From positions 62,001 through 126,000 of the forward strand of contig NZ_CP009043.1 in NCBI RefSeq assembly GCF_000736415.1: DNA of 64,000 nt, read 5' to 3'. The position numbers and the translations under genes are program-made. How positions within the stretch are numbered: position 1 is the first letter of the stretch; each line of letters begins with the position of its first letter. Below are positions 37,306 to 47,508 of this stretch, in pieces. Under the pieces are notes generated by a model that saw only the letters and a program-made list of their open reading frames with translations, made no database searches and was not told the origin of the DNA. This DNA comes from Campylobacter iguaniorum. GTDB lineage: Bacteria; Campylobacterota; Campylobacteria; Campylobacterales; Campylobacteraceae.

Positions 37306-38064
37306 ATGGCAATTTCTATAAAAACGCCAAAAGATATAGAGGGCATGAGAGCGGCAAATAAAGTTGTCGCTTCCGTGCTTGATTATCTTCATGGCTATAT
37401 AAAACCAGGCTTGAGCCTACTTGAGATTGATAAAGTTTGCGAAGATATGATAAGAGCAGCTGGAGCAAAGCCAGCCTTTAAAGGGCTTTATGGATTTCCA
37501 AATGCAGCTTGTATCAGCGTCAATGAAGTAGTAATCCACGGCATACCAAATGACTATAAACTCCAAGAAGGCGACATCGTAAGCGTAGATCTTGGCTCAA
37601 ATTTAAAAGGATATTTCGGCGATAGCGCTAGAACTTATCCAGTAGGCAAAATCTCTGAAACTGACGCAGCTTTGATAGCTTGTAGCAAGGACTCTTTGGA
37701 GTTTGCAATCGATTTTATAAAAGTTGGAATGCATTTCAAAGAAGTCTCAAACGCAGTTGAAGAGTTTATCTTAAAAAGAGGATTTGTTCCACTTAAAGGA
37801 TTTTGTGGTCATGGCATAGGCAAACGCCCTCACGAAGAGCCAGAGATCCCAAACTATCTTGAAGGTAACAATCCAAAAAGTGGTCCAAAAATCAGAAATG
37901 GTATGGTTTTTTGCATAGAGCCGATGATTTGCCAAAAAGATGGTACTCCAGTCATTGCAGATGATGAATGGACAGTGACAAGCAAAGATGGACTAAGAAC
38001 TAGCCATTATGAGCATTGCTTAGCAATTGTTAATAATAAAGTCGAGATACTAAGTCAAATTTAG
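37306..38064 (+). CDS. map: Methionine aminopeptidase type I
   Basis: 252 aa from the ATG at 37306; an upstream TTG frame overlaps secY. Removes N-terminal Met. Metal ligands are recognisable: Asp in SVDLGSNLKGYFGDSART (two Asp), His in GHGIGKRPHEEP, Glu in FCIEPMI, and Glu in DDEWTVTSKDG with the adjacent region. A 389-bp repeat-rich gap follows, separating it from infA. Confidence 0.97.
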   Translation: MAISIKTPKDIEGMRAANKVVASVLDYLHGYIKPGLSLLEIDKVCEDMIRAAGAKPAFKGLYGFPNAACISVNEVVIHGIPNDYKLQEGDIVSVDLGSNLKGYFGDSARTYPVGKISETDAALIACSKDSLEFAIDFIKVGMHFKEVSNAVEEFILKRGFVPLKGFCGHGIGKRPHEEPEIPNYLEGNNPKSGPKIRNGMVFCIEPMICQKDGTPVIADDEWTVTSKDGLRTSHYEHCLAIVNNKVEILSQI

Positions 38065-38453
38065 TAAGCTTATTTTTAGTTTTAAGCCGGTTGATTTAAA
38101 TTAGCTTAAAGCTCAAATACAACTTTAGTTTGTAAATTTAGATTTTCAAATTTGACAACGACAAGGGTTACCATACCTGTAGAGACTTTAGTGTTTTTGC
38201 AACGCTCGCTCGCAACTGCAAGCAGAAGGTTTTTAGTGGAAGCTTGGCTCTCACGCTAAAGAACATAAAAATGAACAAGGGTTACCCTATTTATAGTGGC
38301 TTTTGTGTTTGGTTCTTTAGTACGAATTTATTCGTACGCTAAAAGAGCATAAGAGACAAAATGGTTGCTTTAGCAACGAACTTTAGTGTTTGCAAAACTT
38401 TAGCATAGCTTTGCTATGCGCTAAAAGTTTATTAAGATAGAAAGGAGAAAATA
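38065..38453. repeat. Repeat-rich noncoding gap between map and infA
   Basis: No credible gene. It contains two direct copies of ACAAGGGTTACC (38161-38172 and 38275-38286) and several hairpins with the same frame CTTTAG ... CGCTAAAAG but different inner stems: 38315-38345 (stem GTACGAAT / ATTCGTAC) and 38398-38427 (stem GCATAGC / GCTATGC). A larger CTTTAG ... CTAAAG pair spans 38186-38261, and a short one, GTTGC-TTTA-GCAAC, lies at 38364-38377. The core CGCTTTAG also occurs inside the palindromic element after nrdD. Confidence 0.7.
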
Positions 38454-38672
38454 TTGGCAAAAGATGACGTTATAGAGATAGATGGCAGTGTAGTTGAAGC
38501 TCTTCCAAATGCGACTTTCAAAGTTGAGCTTGACAACAAACACATCATTCTATGCCACATTGCAGGTAAAATGAGAATGCACTATATCAAGATTATGCCG
38601 GGGGATAAGGTCAAAGTTGAGCTTACACCATACAGCCTTGACAAGGGTAGAATCACATATAGATATAAGTAA
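38454..38672 (+). CDS. infA: Translation initiation factor IF-1
   Basis: 72 aa from a TTG after [28 protein letters not shown] and [19 protein letters not shown] match IF-1. The TTG start is unusual for this gene, but no in-frame ATG gives the conserved N-terminus. Confidence 0.97.
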   Translation: MAKDDVIEIDGSVVEALPNATFKVELDNKHIILCHIAGKMRMHYIKIMPGDKVKVELTPYSLDKGRITYRYK

Positions 38673-38831
38673 TTCTAAAGCTAAATTTGGGTAAAATCCA
38701 AGTTTTTGCAACTAACTGTGTGAAGAAGTGTTTTCAAAATGAACCACGGTTTTGAAAACAGTTGGTTTAAAACTTTCTTTAAACCTAAGTGCAGTTGAAT
38801 AAAAGTGGTAATAAATTTTTAGGAGACTCAG

Positions 38832-38945
38832 ATGAAAGTTCGTCCTTCTGTTAAGAAGATGTGTGACAAATGTAAAATTGTCAAACGCAAAGGCATAGTT
38901 CATGTTATTTGCGAAAACCCAAAACATAAACAAAGACAAGGATAA
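38832..38945 (+). CDS. rpmJ: 50S ribosomal protein L36
   Basis: 37 aa, preceded by [26 protein letters not shown], then a further Cys and a His, giving the zinc-binding (C+) form. Length exactly that of the family. rpsM begins 3 bases later. Confidence 0.97.
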   Translation: MKVRPSVKKMCDKCKIVKRKGIVHVICENPKHKQRQG

Positions 38946-38948
38946 GGT

Positions 38949-39317
38949 ATGGCTCGTATAGTAGGTGTTGATTTACCAAAGAAAAAAAGAGTTGAGTATG
39001 GCCTTACCTATATCTATGGTATAGGCTTATTTACTTCAAGAAAAATTCTTGATGCTGTTGGAATCTCTTATGACAAGAGAGTATATGATCTAAGTGAAGA
39101 TGAAGCCGCAGCTATCCGTAAAGAGATCCAAGAACACTACATGGTTGAGGGTGATCTTAGAAAAAGCGTTGCAATGGATATCAAAGCTCTTATGGATCTA
39201 GGTAGCTTTAGAGGCTTAAGACACAGAAAAGGTCTTCCTGTTCGTGGTCAAAAAACAAAGACTAATGCAAGAACAAGAAAAGGTAGACGTAAAACTGTTG
39301 GCGCGGCTACAAAATAA
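38949..39317 (+). CDS. rpsM: 30S ribosomal protein S13
   Basis: 122 aa; [20 protein letters not shown] and [20 protein letters not shown] are S13 signatures. Contacts the 50S subunit and P-site tRNA. Confidence 0.98.
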   Translation: MARIVGVDLPKKKRVEYGLTYIYGIGLFTSRKILDAVGISYDKRVYDLSEDEAAAIRKEIQEHYMVEGDLRKSVAMDIKALMDLGSFRGLRHRKGLPVRGQKTKTNARTRKGRRKTVGAATK

Positions 39318-39326
39318 GGATAGAAA

Positions 39327-39719
39327 ATGGCAAAAAGAAAAGTAATTAAGAAAAAAGTAGTTAGAAAAAATATAGCAAAAGGTATCGTTTATATCTCTGC
39401 TACATTTAACAACACAATGGTTACAGTAACTGATGAAATGGGAAATGCTATTGCATGGAGTAGTGCAGGCGGTCTTGGATTTAAAGGTAGCAAAAAATCA
39501 ACTCCTTACGCAGCTCAACAAGCAGTTGAAGATGCATTAAGCAAAGCAAAAGAACATGGTATCAAAGAAGTTGGTATCAAAGTTCAAGGACCAGGAAGCG
39601 GTAGAGAAACAGCAGTTAAAAGTATAGGTGCAGTTGAGGGCATCAAAGTATTGTATCTAAAAGATATAACTCCACTTGCTCACAACGGTTGTAGACCACC
39701 AAAACGCCGCCGCGTGTAA
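39327..39719 (+). CDS. rpsK: 30S ribosomal protein S11
   Basis: 130 aa; [20 protein letters not shown] and [12 protein letters not shown] are S11 signatures. Platform protein of the 30S subunit. Confidence 0.98.
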   Translation: MAKRKVIKKKVVRKNIAKGIVYISATFNNTMVTVTDEMGNAIAWSSAGGLGFKGSKKSTPYAAQQAVEDALSKAKEHGIKEVGIKVQGPGSGRETAVKSIGAVEGIKVLYLKDITPLAHNGCRPPKRRRV

Positions 39720-39746
39720 TGTTAGATAGAATTTAGGAGAATTATA

Positions 39747-40373
39747 ATGGCAAGATATAGAGGACCAGTTGAAAAATTAGAAAGACGCCTAGGTGTATCT
39801 CTTGCACTAAAAGGTGAAAGAAGACTAGCTGGTAAAAGTGCGCTAGATAAAAGACCATATGCGCCAGGTCAACACGGACAAAGAAAAGCAAAAATAAGCG
39901 AGTATGGTTTACAACTAAGAGAAAAACAAAAAGCTAAATTTATGTATGGTGTAAGTGAAAAACAATTCAGAAGATTATTCTCTGAAGCTGCTAGAAAAGA
40001 AGGCAACACAGGTGCACTTCTTGTTTCACTTTTAGAGCAAAGACTTGATAATGTAGTTTATAGAATGGGATTTGCTACAACTAGAAGATTTGCAAGACAA
40101 CTTGTAACTCACGGACATATTTTAGTAAATGGTAAAAAAGTTGATATCCCTTCATACAGAGTTAGCGCTGGCGAGAAAATCGAAGTAGCTGAAAAAAGCA
40201 AAGCTAACCCACAAATAGTAAGAGCTATCGAGCTTACAAATCAAACTGGCATTGTTGCTTGGGTTGATGTAGAAAAAGACAAAAAATACGGAATTTTCAC
40301 AAGAATTCCAGAACGCGAAGAAGTAGTCATTCCAGTTGAGGAAAGATATATAGTAGAGCTTTACTCAAAATAG
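39747..40373 (+). CDS. rpsD: 30S ribosomal protein S4
   Basis: 208 aa; [40 protein letters not shown] and [15 protein letters not shown]. The N-terminus has no CxxC, so it is the zinc-free type. Primary 16S binder. Confidence 0.98.
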   Translation: MARYRGPVEKLERRLGVSLALKGERRLAGKSALDKRPYAPGQHGQRKAKISEYGLQLREKQKAKFMYGVSEKQFRRLFSEAARKEGNTGALLVSLLEQRLDNVVYRMGFATTRRFARQLVTHGHILVNGKKVDIPSYRVSAGEKIEVAEKSKANPQIVRAIELTNQTGIVAWVDVEKDKKYGIFTRIPEREEVVIPVEERYIVELYSK

Positions 40374-40385
40374 TAGGGGGCGATC

Positions 40386-41393
40386 ATGAGAAAAATTACA
40401 ACATCAGCTTATATGCCAACTGAGATTGAGGTTGTTAATGTAAGTGAGAATGTAGCTACAATTATAGCTTATCCATTCGAAACAGGTTACGCTGTAACTC
40501 TAGCGCATCCACTTCGCCGATTACTTTATGCAAGCACAGTTGGATTTGCTCCAACTGGCGTTAAAATAGAGGGCGTAGCGCATGAGTTTGATAGCATGCG
40601 TGGTATGCTTGAAGACGTTACACTTTTCATTATAAACTTAAAAAACTTACGTTTCAAGTTGAAAAATGATTCTGAGCGTGAGGTTATAGAGTATAGTTTT
40701 AAAGGACCAAAAGAGATAACTGGAGCAGATCTATGCAACGATATCGTTGATATAGTAAATCCAGATGCTTACCTTGCAACTATAAATGAAGATGCTGAGC
40801 TTAAATTTAGCATTATCATTCAAAAGGGCATTGGCTATGTTCCTAGTGAAGAGATCAGAGATCATAGAGATGAAAGAGATAGCGATTATATAGCGCTTGA
40901 TGCTTTCTTTACTCCTGTTAAAAAAGCAGTTTATGAGATCGAAAATGTTCTAGTTGAAGACAACCCAGACTATGAGAAGATAGTTCTTACTATCACAACA
41001 GACGGTCAAGTAGGTCCAGTTGAAGCATTCAAACACTCAATTGAAGCTATGTATAGACAAATGTCAGTATTTAATAATGTTTTAAATATTGATGCAAATG
41101 TCGCTATATCTTCAACTCAAAGCTCAAGCGAACACGCTAAATTGCTTGAAAGTGTTGAGAACCTAAATTTAAGTGCTAGAAGTTTTAACTGCTTAGACAA
41201 AGCCGAAATCCGTTTTATCGGAGAGCTTGCTCTTATGGAAGAAAGCGAACTTAAAGATCTTAAAAACTTAGGCAAAAAGTCTCTTGATGAGATAAAAGCT
41301 GTAATGGCTGAAATAGGCTATCCTTTTGGTGAAAATACACTTGGCGATAGCAAAGAAGCACTCAGAAAAAAAATAACTGAGTTAAAATCATAA
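40386..41393 (+). CDS. rpoA: RNA polymerase alpha subunit
   Basis: 335 aa. The N-terminal assembly domain has [22 protein letters not shown] (region that dimerises) and the C-terminal domain (about residues 250-320) has a helix-hairpin-helix [19 protein letters not shown] that binds UP elements and activators. Full length and well placed between rpsD and rplQ. Confidence 0.98.
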   Translation: MRKITTSAYMPTEIEVVNVSENVATIIAYPFETGYAVTLAHPLRRLLYASTVGFAPTGVKIEGVAHEFDSMRGMLEDVTLFIINLKNLRFKLKNDSEREVIEYSFKGPKEITGADLCNDIVDIVNPDAYLATINEDAELKFSIIIQKGIGYVPSEEIRDHRDERDSDYIALDAFFTPVKKAVYEIENVLVEDNPDYEKIVLTITTDGQVGPVEAFKHSIEAMYRQMSVFNNVLNIDANVAISSTQSSSEHAKLLESVENLNLSARSFNCLDKAEIRFIGELALMEESELKDLKNLGKKSLDEIKAVMAEIGYPFGENTLGDSKEALRKKITELKS

Positions 41394-41411
41394 AAAGCGA
41401 AGGAAAATATA

Positions 41412-41768
41412 ATGAGACATAATCACGGATATAGAAAACTAGGCCGCACTAGCTCTCACCGTGCTGCTTTGCTTAAAAACCTTACGATAGCTATCGTTAA
41501 GGCTGGTAAAATCGAAACAACTTTACCAAAAGCAAAAGAGTTAAGAGGCTATGTAGAAAAACTTATCACAAGAGCTAGAAAAGGCGATTTTAACGCTCAT
41601 AAATTTGTATTTGCAAGCTTACAAGATAAAGAAGCTACAAATAAACTTGTGACTGAAATAGCTCCAAAATATGCTACAAGAAATGGTGGCTATACTCGTA
41701 TCATCAAAACTCGCGTCAGAAAAGGCGATGCAGCTGAGATGGCTTATATCGAGCTAGTTGCTGAATAA
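41412..41768 (+). CDS. rplQ: 50S ribosomal protein L17
   Basis: 118 aa; [20 protein letters not shown] and [17 protein letters not shown]. Last gene of the cluster, followed by a terminator. Confidence 0.98.
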   Translation: MRHNHGYRKLGRTSSHRAALLKNLTIAIVKAGKIETTLPKAKELRGYVEKLITRARKGDFNAHKFVFASLQDKEATNKLVTEIAPKYATRNGGYTRIIKTRVRKGDAAEMAYIELVAE

Positions 41769-41771
41769 TTT

Positions 41772-41794
41772 TTTGCCGAGATTATCTCGGCAAA
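41772..41794 (+). terminator. Terminator after rplQ
   Basis: Perfect 10-bp stem TTTGCCGAGA / TCTCGGCAAA with a 3-base loop, 3 bases after the rplQ stop. The T-run precedes the stem, and a weaker T stretch follows. Confidence 0.65.
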
Positions 41795-41914
41795 TTCAGA
41801 CTTTTATATAAATCATATTTGCAAATCATACTTTTTTACTCATAATATCCAAAATTTACCTAATATTGCTTATTTAGACTTAAAATGATAAGATACATTT
41901 TAGTGCTATAGTGA

Positions 41915-41920
41915 TATAAT
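41915..41920 (+). promoter_or_regulatory. Candidate -10 box of the nfu-murE operon
   Basis: TATAAT about 25 bases before the NifU-like ATG, in an AT-rich 177-bp gap after rplQ with no gene. Confidence 0.45.
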
Positions 41921-41945
41921 TACCAAAAAATTCAAGAGGAAATTT

Positions 41946-42212
41946 ATGATACCATTTAGCGATGAAGAACTAATGCAACCAGTAAAAGAAAGCTTAAAAG
42001 TTGTTATGCCAATGCTTGAAAGAGATGGCGGCGGAATGGAGCTTTTAGGTATAAAAAATGGCGTTGTTTATGTCCAGCTTACAGGTCATTGTCATGGATG
42101 CGCTGCTAGCGGTCAGACGCTGAAATATGGCGTAGAAAGACAGCTTAAAATAGACATACACCCAGAACTTACAGTAGTAAACATTCCAATCGGAGAAAAA
42201 TTTGAACTCTGA
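41946..42212 (+). CDS. NifU C-terminal domain (Nfu-like) iron-sulfur protein
   Basis: 88 aa. VKESLKVVMPMLERDGGGMELL and GHCHGCAASGQTLKYGVE provide the CxxC that holds a transient Fe-S cluster for delivery to target proteins. The downstream gene starts 11 bases before its stop. From memory, C. jejuni has the same order (Nfu-like, unknown, murE). Confidence 0.88.
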   Translation: MIPFSDEELMQPVKESLKVVMPMLERDGGGMELLGIKNGVVYVQLTGHCHGCAASGQTLKYGVERQLKIDIHPELTVVNIPIGEKFEL

Positions 42213-42753
42213 CGAATATAGAAATCTTGGGATAAAACTTCTTAAAAGACGTAAATTTGATATGGCAAAAGCCTGTTTTTCCTTGGCTTATGAGGCTAGT
42301 GCCAGCGATGAGCTTTTGTCTTTTATCGAGCTTTGCGAAGTTGCGAAATCAAACGCAGATGACGTAATGGGGCTTTTTGACATTTACATAGGCACCAAAA
42401 CTAGTGACCAAACTAGCAACATACAAGAGATTATAAATTTAGTCACCCAAAGTGACCAAGAATTAAACGAAAAAATAGACTATGAAGACGCTATAACTTA
42501 TTTGGATTTTAAAGAATTAGTAAAGAATAGCGGTGATTTTAAAGCTGTTTTTTCAAGTATTATTTTTTCGACAAGGGTTGTGATCACAAACAAGGATGAT
42601 TTACTAGAATTTGTTGAAAATTTAATCAAAAATGGCTATAAAGAAATGGGGCTAAACTATCTTGAAAGCTCAGCCAACATATTTTTAGGCGATGTAAAAA
42701 TAGAAAAAATTATAAAAGATTTGGGGTTGAAAAATGAAAATAGCGCTAGATGA
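42202..42753 (+). CDS. Conserved hypothetical protein, helical repeat-like
   Basis: 183 aa from a TTG overlapping the nfu-like gene; its last 20 bases overlap murE. The N-terminal 60 residues (NLGIKLLKRRKFDMAKACFSLAYEASASDELLSFI) look like a TPR-type helical pair; the rest is helical, with no motif I recognise. I recall an unknown gene in the same place in C. jejuni, which suggests a conserved but uncharacterised role. Cytoplasmic. Confidence 0.75.
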   Translation: MNSDEYRNLGIKLLKRRKFDMAKACFSLAYEASASDELLSFIELCEVAKSNADDVMGLFDIYIGTKTSDQTSNIQEIINLVTQSDQELNEKIDYEDAITYLDFKELVKNSGDFKAVFSSIIFSTRVVITNKDDLLEFVENLIKNGYKEMGLNYLESSANIFLGDVKIEKIIKDLGLKNENSAR

Positions 42754-44023
42754 AGTTAAATTTATAACCGACAATTCCCAAGATTGCGACAAAAACGCTT
42801 ATTTTGTATACACAAACTCAAACTCCAAATTCCACTCTAAAGCAGGAGAGCAAGGCGCAACTCTAATAAGCCCAGCTAAGGCAAAAGAGCTTTTAGGAAT
42901 AGGCAAAAATATAAAATTAATTGGCATCACAGGGACAAATGGCAAAACCACAACGTCTGCCATTATAGCTAGTGCATTAGAAAATTTGGGTTTCAAGGCT
43001 GGACTTTCAGGCACAAGGGGCACGTTTTTAGGTGAGAAACAAATCGCTCCAAAGGGTCTCACAACCAGCCAAGCCCTAGAAACTTTAAGCTACTTAAAAG
43101 CTGCGATAGACGTAGGTTGCGAGTATTTTGTCATGGAAGTAAGCTCCCACGCAATCGCGCAAAACCGTATTGAAGGGCTTGATTTTGATCTCAAAATATT
43201 TACAAATTTAAGCCAAGATCACCTGGATTTTCACAAGACTTTTGATGAATACGCTAGAGTCAAATCAAGCTTTTTTAGCGATGAGACTCCAAAACTCATA
43301 AACAAAGATGATAAATTTATTAAATTTAATCCCAAAAATTCTATGACATATTCTTTGGAAAGCGAAGCTGACTTTTTCGTGGATAAATTTAGCCTAAAAG
43401 GCGGCATAGAAGCGAGCATTGCCTTCAAGCAAAACTCAACTCTCAAAAGCCATTTGCAAGGTAAGTTCAATCTTTACAATCTTTTAGCAGCATTCGGGGC
43501 TATTAAGTTTTTGACAAATTTAGACGATCAAAAAATAGCCGACGCTCTTGGTAAATTTGAAGGCGTGGAGGGCAGAGTCGAGATAGTGTCAAAAAATCCG
43601 CTTGTGATAGTTGATTTTGCTCATACTCCAGATGGCATCGAAAAAGTCCTTGGTGCTTTGAGCCATGATGAACTTATTGTGGTTTTTGGTGCTGGTGGCG
43701 ATAGAGATAGAACAAAACGCCCTATAATGGGTAAAATAGCTCAAAAATACGCTAAATTTACTGTCGTGACAAGTGATAATCCAAGAAGCGAAGAGCCAGA
43801 TTTTATCATAGATGAGATTATGGCTGGAATGAGTTTGAATGACAAAGTTTTTAGAGAGAGCGACCGTAAAAAAGCTATAAATTTGGCTTTAAGCTTAGCC
43901 AAAAATGGCGAGACTATCGTGATTTTGGGTAAAGGCGACGAGCCATATCAAGAGATAAACGGCGTCAAACACCCATTTAGCGACAAACTTATCGCTCAAG
44001 AGATTATAAACGCTACAAAATAA
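42734..44023 (+). CDS. murE: UDP-N-acetylmuramoyl-tripeptide synthetase MurE
   Basis: 429 aa. Adds the third amino acid to the peptidoglycan stem. [14 protein letters not shown] is the ATP P-loop, [11 protein letters not shown] and [11 protein letters not shown] are Mur-ligase motifs, and [11 protein letters not shown] contains the DNPR motif associated with meso-diaminopimelate. It is shorter than E. coli MurE (495 aa) owing to a compact N-terminal domain, as in Campylobacter relatives. Confidence 0.95.
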   Translation: MKIALDEVKFITDNSQDCDKNAYFVYTNSNSKFHSKAGEQGATLISPAKAKELLGIGKNIKLIGITGTNGKTTTSAIIASALENLGFKAGLSGTRGTFLGEKQIAPKGLTTSQALETLSYLKAAIDVGCEYFVMEVSSHAIAQNRIEGLDFDLKIFTNLSQDHLDFHKTFDEYARVKSSFFSDETPKLINKDDKFIKFNPKNSMTYSLESEADFFVDKFSLKGGIEASIAFKQNSTLKSHLQGKFNLYNLLAAFGAIKFLTNLDDQKIADALGKFEGVEGRVEIVSKNPLVIVDFAHTPDGIEKVLGALSHDELIVVFGAGGDRDRTKRPIMGKIAQKYAKFTVVTSDNPRSEEPDFIIDEIMAGMSLNDKVFRESDRKKAINLALSLAKNGETIVILGKGDEPYQEINGVKHPFSDKLIAQEIINATK

Positions 44024-44031
44024 GGACGATG

Positions 44032-44379
44032 ATGAAAATAGAAATGATGTGCTCTAAAATCCACAGAGCCACAGTAACTGATGCAAATTTAAATTATATA
44101 GGCTCAATAACCATAGATGAAAAACTCATGAAAGCAGCAAATTTGCTTGAGTTTCAAAAGGTCGAGATACTTGATGTAAATAATGGTGAGAGATTTGCGA
44201 CATATGTTATCAAAGGGCAAAAAGACGGCGAAATCTGCCTAAACGGCGCAGCTGCTAGAAAAGTTTGTGTGGGAGATATAGTTATCATCGTGGCTTATGC
44301 AAGCATGGAATTCCAAGAAGCTAAGAGCTTCAAACCAACGATAGTGCATGTAAATAATAAAAATGAGATAGATGGATAA
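44032..44379 (+). CDS. panD: Aspartate 1-decarboxylase
   Basis: 115 aa. Makes beta-alanine for pantothenate and CoA. The second of two adjacent ATG codons is chosen because it places the self-cleavage site Gly24-Ser25 (YIGSITID) at the canonical position and gives better spacing from AAGGA. Ser25 becomes the pyruvoyl group. [20 protein letters not shown] is the C-terminal signature. It follows murE by 8 bases. Confidence 0.95.
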   Translation: MKIEMMCSKIHRATVTDANLNYIGSITIDEKLMKAANLLEFQKVEILDVNNGERFATYVIKGQKDGEICLNGAAARKVCVGDIVIIVAYASMEFQEAKSFKPTIVHVNNKNEIDG

Positions 44380-44412
44380 ATGTCTTGTCAAAAATACTTT
44401 TAAAGGATTGTT

Positions 44413-46059
44413 ATGGGTTTATTTAGCGATTTGAAGGTTTCTACGAAGCTATATTTGAGTTTTGCTGTTGTTATCTTTTTGATGATAATTGTTAGTGCTA
44501 TTGGTATTAATAAGGTAAATTTTATCGATAAATCGCTTACTACGATGACAGATGTAAACTCGCTCAAACAAAGATATGGGATCAACTTTAGAGGCTCAGT
44601 CCACGATAGAGCAATTGCCATAAGGGACGTTATACTCACAAACGATGAAAATAGCCTAAACGCTCTTTTGAGTGATATAACAAGGCTTGAAAATATGTAT
44701 AATGACTCAGCAGCCCCTCTTTCTAAATTTATAAAACAAAAAGACGTTGTTTCTCAAAGCGAAATTAAGATGCTAGAAGATATTTCGCAAATCGGCAAAA
44801 GCACCGTGGCGTTTTATAAAGACGCTATAAAGCTTAAACAAGAAGGCAATCTATCTGAAGCTCAAAATCTGCTAGAAAGCAATATTGCAGGTGGATTTGT
44901 TAAGTGGCTAGCTGCTATAAATAAATTTATAGATTATCAAGAAGCAGCAAACAAAGAGCTTACAAACTCTGTCAAAAACGAGACTTCTGCGTTTGAAAAT
45001 ATCATGATTATTTTGACATTAATAGCTATTTTGATAGCTGGATTTATAGCATTTATGATACAAAGTGGTATCAAAAAAGACCTTGGCGGAGAGCCAAAAG
45101 AGGTAAAAGATATCATATCGCAAGTCGCTAGAGGCGATCTAAGCTTAGCGGTTCAAACCAAATTTGAAAATAGCATTCTATCTCAAGCCATAATAATGCA
45201 AGACAAACTAAAAGAGATAGTAAAATCGATCAACGAAGCATCTGACGCAGTAGATAGCAAGACAAATAGTCTGATCCAGACATTTGCTAGTGTAAGTAGC
45301 TCTGTGCAAAAACAAAGCCAAATAGCCACAAGCTCTACACAAATAGTCCAATTAGCCAAACAAAAAACTGGCGATGTAGTAACCATGGCACAAAACACAG
45401 AACTAAACTCAAATAAAGCAACCGAACTTTGCCAAAATGGTAAAAACGCAGCAAACGAAGTGGCTTCAAAAATGAATGAAATAAACGCAAACGTAGCAGA
45501 ACAAGTAAATCAAATCAAGCTTTTAAGTAGCCATGCAAAAGATATTAGCGGAGCTGCTGAGCTTATCGCTGAGATAACAGACCAGACAAATTTACTTGCT
45601 CTAAATGCCGCAATCGAAGCAGCACGCGCAGGAGAGGCTGGACGTGGATTTGCCGTAGTCGCTGATGAGATAAGAAAACTAGCTGAAAAAACAGGAACAG
45701 CTACAAGCGAAATAACAAACACTATAAAAATTATCCAAGAACAAACCGACGTCGCAGTAAATATCATAGAACAAGGCGTCCCAAAAGTAGAAGCTGGATA
45801 TAAGATCTCAAATGACGTCGCTGGGCTCCTTAGCGAGGTTTATGACCAATCTCTTGATTCATCAGATAAGGCAAAAGAGGTTGTAAGTGTGGCTATCAAT
45901 CAAGTTGAGTCTATGAACTCACTATCAGCAAACATAGAAGATATAACAAAGGTGGCTGCAGATACAAAAGATAGCATGGAAGAAAACCAAGCTAGACTTC
46001 ATGAGCTAGAAACTATATCTAGAAAACTAAATGATTTAATGGGATTTTTCAAGGTTTAG
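44413..46059 (+). CDS. Methyl-accepting chemotaxis protein, four-helix-bundle type
   Basis: 548 aa. TM1 at about residues 12-32, periplasmic helical domain to about 195, TM2 at about 196-220, HAMP region, then a signalling domain with the hairpin tip [40 protein letters not shown]. Periplasmic residues [16 protein letters not shown] resemble 4HB_MCP sensors. The C-terminus lacks a CheR-binding pentapeptide. It sits between panD and ybaB. Confidence 0.9.
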   Translation: MGLFSDLKVSTKLYLSFAVVIFLMIIVSAIGINKVNFIDKSLTTMTDVNSLKQRYGINFRGSVHDRAIAIRDVILTNDENSLNALLSDITRLENMYNDSAAPLSKFIKQKDVVSQSEIKMLEDISQIGKSTVAFYKDAIKLKQEGNLSEAQNLLESNIAGGFVKWLAAINKFIDYQEAANKELTNSVKNETSAFENIMIILTLIAILIAGFIAFMIQSGIKKDLGGEPKEVKDIISQVARGDLSLAVQTKFENSILSQAIIMQDKLKEIVKSINEASDAVDSKTNSLIQTFASVSSSVQKQSQIATSSTQIVQLAKQKTGDVVTMAQNTELNSNKATELCQNGKNAANEVASKMNEINANVAEQVNQIKLLSSHAKDISGAAELIAEITDQTNLLALNAAIEAARAGEAGRGFAVVADEIRKLAEKTGTATSEITNTIKIIQEQTDVAVNIIEQGVPKVEAGYKISNDVAGLLSEVYDQSLDSSDKAKEVVSVAINQVESMNSLSANIEDITKVAADTKDSMEENQARLHELETISRKLNDLMGFFKV

Positions 46060-46121
46060 CTTGAAATTTGAAAAGCTAAATTTAAAGCCCATTTTGTTAT
46101 AATAAACCAAAAGGTTAAAGT

Positions 46122-46433
46122 ATGTTTAAAGATTTTGATTTTTCTAAAATGGGCGAAGCTTTGGCTCAGGCTCAACAAAAAGCAAAAGAATTTGAGGAAG
46201 AAAACGCAGCAAAAGAGTTCATCTCAAAAAGTGGCGGTGGGCTTATAAGTGTCAAGTCAAATGGCAATGGCGAAATCTTAGATATAAATATCGATGATAG
46301 CTTGCTAGATGACAAAGACAGCTTGCAAATCTTGCTTATATCGGCCATAAATGACGCTATGAAATTAGCCGCAGATGAGAAGAAAAAGGCAGCCGCTTCT
46401 ATGCTTGGTGGGCTTGGCGGATTTGGATTGTAA
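46122..46433 (+). CDS. YbaB/EbfC family nucleoid-associated protein
   Basis: 103 aa, small DNA-binding protein. MGEALAQAQQKAKEFEEENA at the N-terminus and GGLISVKSNGNGEILDINIDD in the core match the family; the C-terminus is Ala/Gly-rich. The PDZ gene follows directly after one base. Confidence 0.88.
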   Translation: MFKDFDFSKMGEALAQAQQKAKEFEEENAAKEFISKSGGGLISVKSNGNGEILDINIDDSLLDDKDSLQILLISAINDAMKLAADEKKKAAASMLGGLGGFGL

Positions 46434-46434
46434 T

Positions 46435-47508
46435 ATGAAAAAACTACTTTTAGCAATCATATTTGCAGTCATTGCAGTAGCTGAGCCAAGACCAAGCGAG
46501 CAAGATATCCAGGCGATCTATGAGAAAAACAAAGACTCACAGTTCATCTACAAAGATCATATCGCCATATCTCTTACCAAAGATAAAGCAGCTGTTATTT
46601 ATGATAAAACCAAAAAATTAGATAAGGCTGATTATGTCAAATTTGACCCATATCTTGGGCTTTATCTTATCAAAAGCGATCTGACTTTAAGAGCTGCTTT
46701 TATGATAGATGAGCTAAATGCAAAAGAAAGTATGTGGGTAAATATTTTAGAACAAAACGCCACTGCCATGGGGCATATAGCAAAATTTGGATCAAATTTA
46801 GGCGAACTTGACGAGCTTAGTTATGATGCGAACAATACTGGACTTTTGGTCTGTGATTGTGGCTCTATGGTGGGAATCGGAGTTGGTGGAAATAAATTTG
46901 TAGGCAACAGATACCTTAGAAATTTTGTGAAATATGATGACGTTCATTATGGCGATATCGGCGTGAGCTTTGAGGATAATAATTCTACTTTAAGTGTAAA
47001 AAGTGCAAACCCATTTGGCGTGGGAAATATGCTCCTAGCTGGCGATATCGTAATAAAACTAAATGACAAAACTCCAAAAAGCTTAAGAGAGCTAAATGAA
47101 GCCGTGCTGTTCGCTGATAAAAATGCTACTTTGAGTTTTGAAGTTTTAAGAAATGGCAAATTAGAAAAATTTGATGTGAAATTAGCAGATCTAGCCGTGG
47201 CAAATCCACCAGAGCAAACAAAAGCCCAAAACGCACAAAAACCAAAACCAAAAAAAGTGGTCGTAAAGCCGTTTTTGCCAAGTTATGGTCTTAGCCTAAA
47301 TAGAAATCTGATAATTCAAAAGGTATCTCCAAACTCAAAAGCTAAACGAGCTGGTTTGCAACGTGGCGATAAAATACTTGCCATAGACAAAGTGCCAGTT
47401 AGAAGCGTAGCAGATATCGAAAAAATCATGCGTTCGACAGATAGAAGCAAATTTTATTATCTCATTAGCAGAGATGATTTTCAGTTTTTTGTAAGAGTTT
47501 ATAAATGA
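46435..47508 (+). CDS. PDZ domain protein, exported
   Basis: 357 aa from the ATG at 46435; a longer frame upstream overlaps ybaB. The N-terminus is a signal peptide (MKKLLLAIIFAVIAVAEP), so it is periplasmic. Two PDZ-like segments are visible: residues about 185-260 (GVGNMLLAGDIVIKLNDKTPKSLRELNEAV) and about 285-350 (VSPNSKAKRAGLQRGDKILAIDKVPVRSVADI). No protease catalytic triad is visible. Its stop overlaps the ispA start by 4 bases. Probably a scaffold or regulator in the envelope; function unknown. Confidence 0.8.
   Translation: MKKLLLAIIFAVIAVAEPRPSEQDIQAIYEKNKDSQFIYKDHIAISLTKDKAAVIYDKTKKLDKADYVKFDPYLGLYLIKSDLTLRAAFMIDELNAKESMWVNILEQNATAMGHIAKFGSNLGELDELSYDANNTGLLVCDCGSMVGIGVGGNKFVGNRYLRNFVKYDDVHYGDIGVSFEDNNSTLSVKSANPFGVGNMLLAGDIVIKLNDKTPKSLRELNEAVLFADKNATLSFEVLRNGKLEKFDVKLADLAVANPPEQTKAQNAQKPKPKKVVVKPFLPSYGLSLNRNLIIQKVSPNSKAKRAGLQRGDKILAIDKVPVRSVADIEKIMRSTDRSKFYYLISRDDFQFFVRVYK

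Noticed and set aside
38065..38453. Possible CRISPR array in the map-infA gap
   Set aside because: Repeats are few, of unequal spacing, and the units are hairpins with differing stems, not constant repeats with unique spacers; no cas genes nearby.
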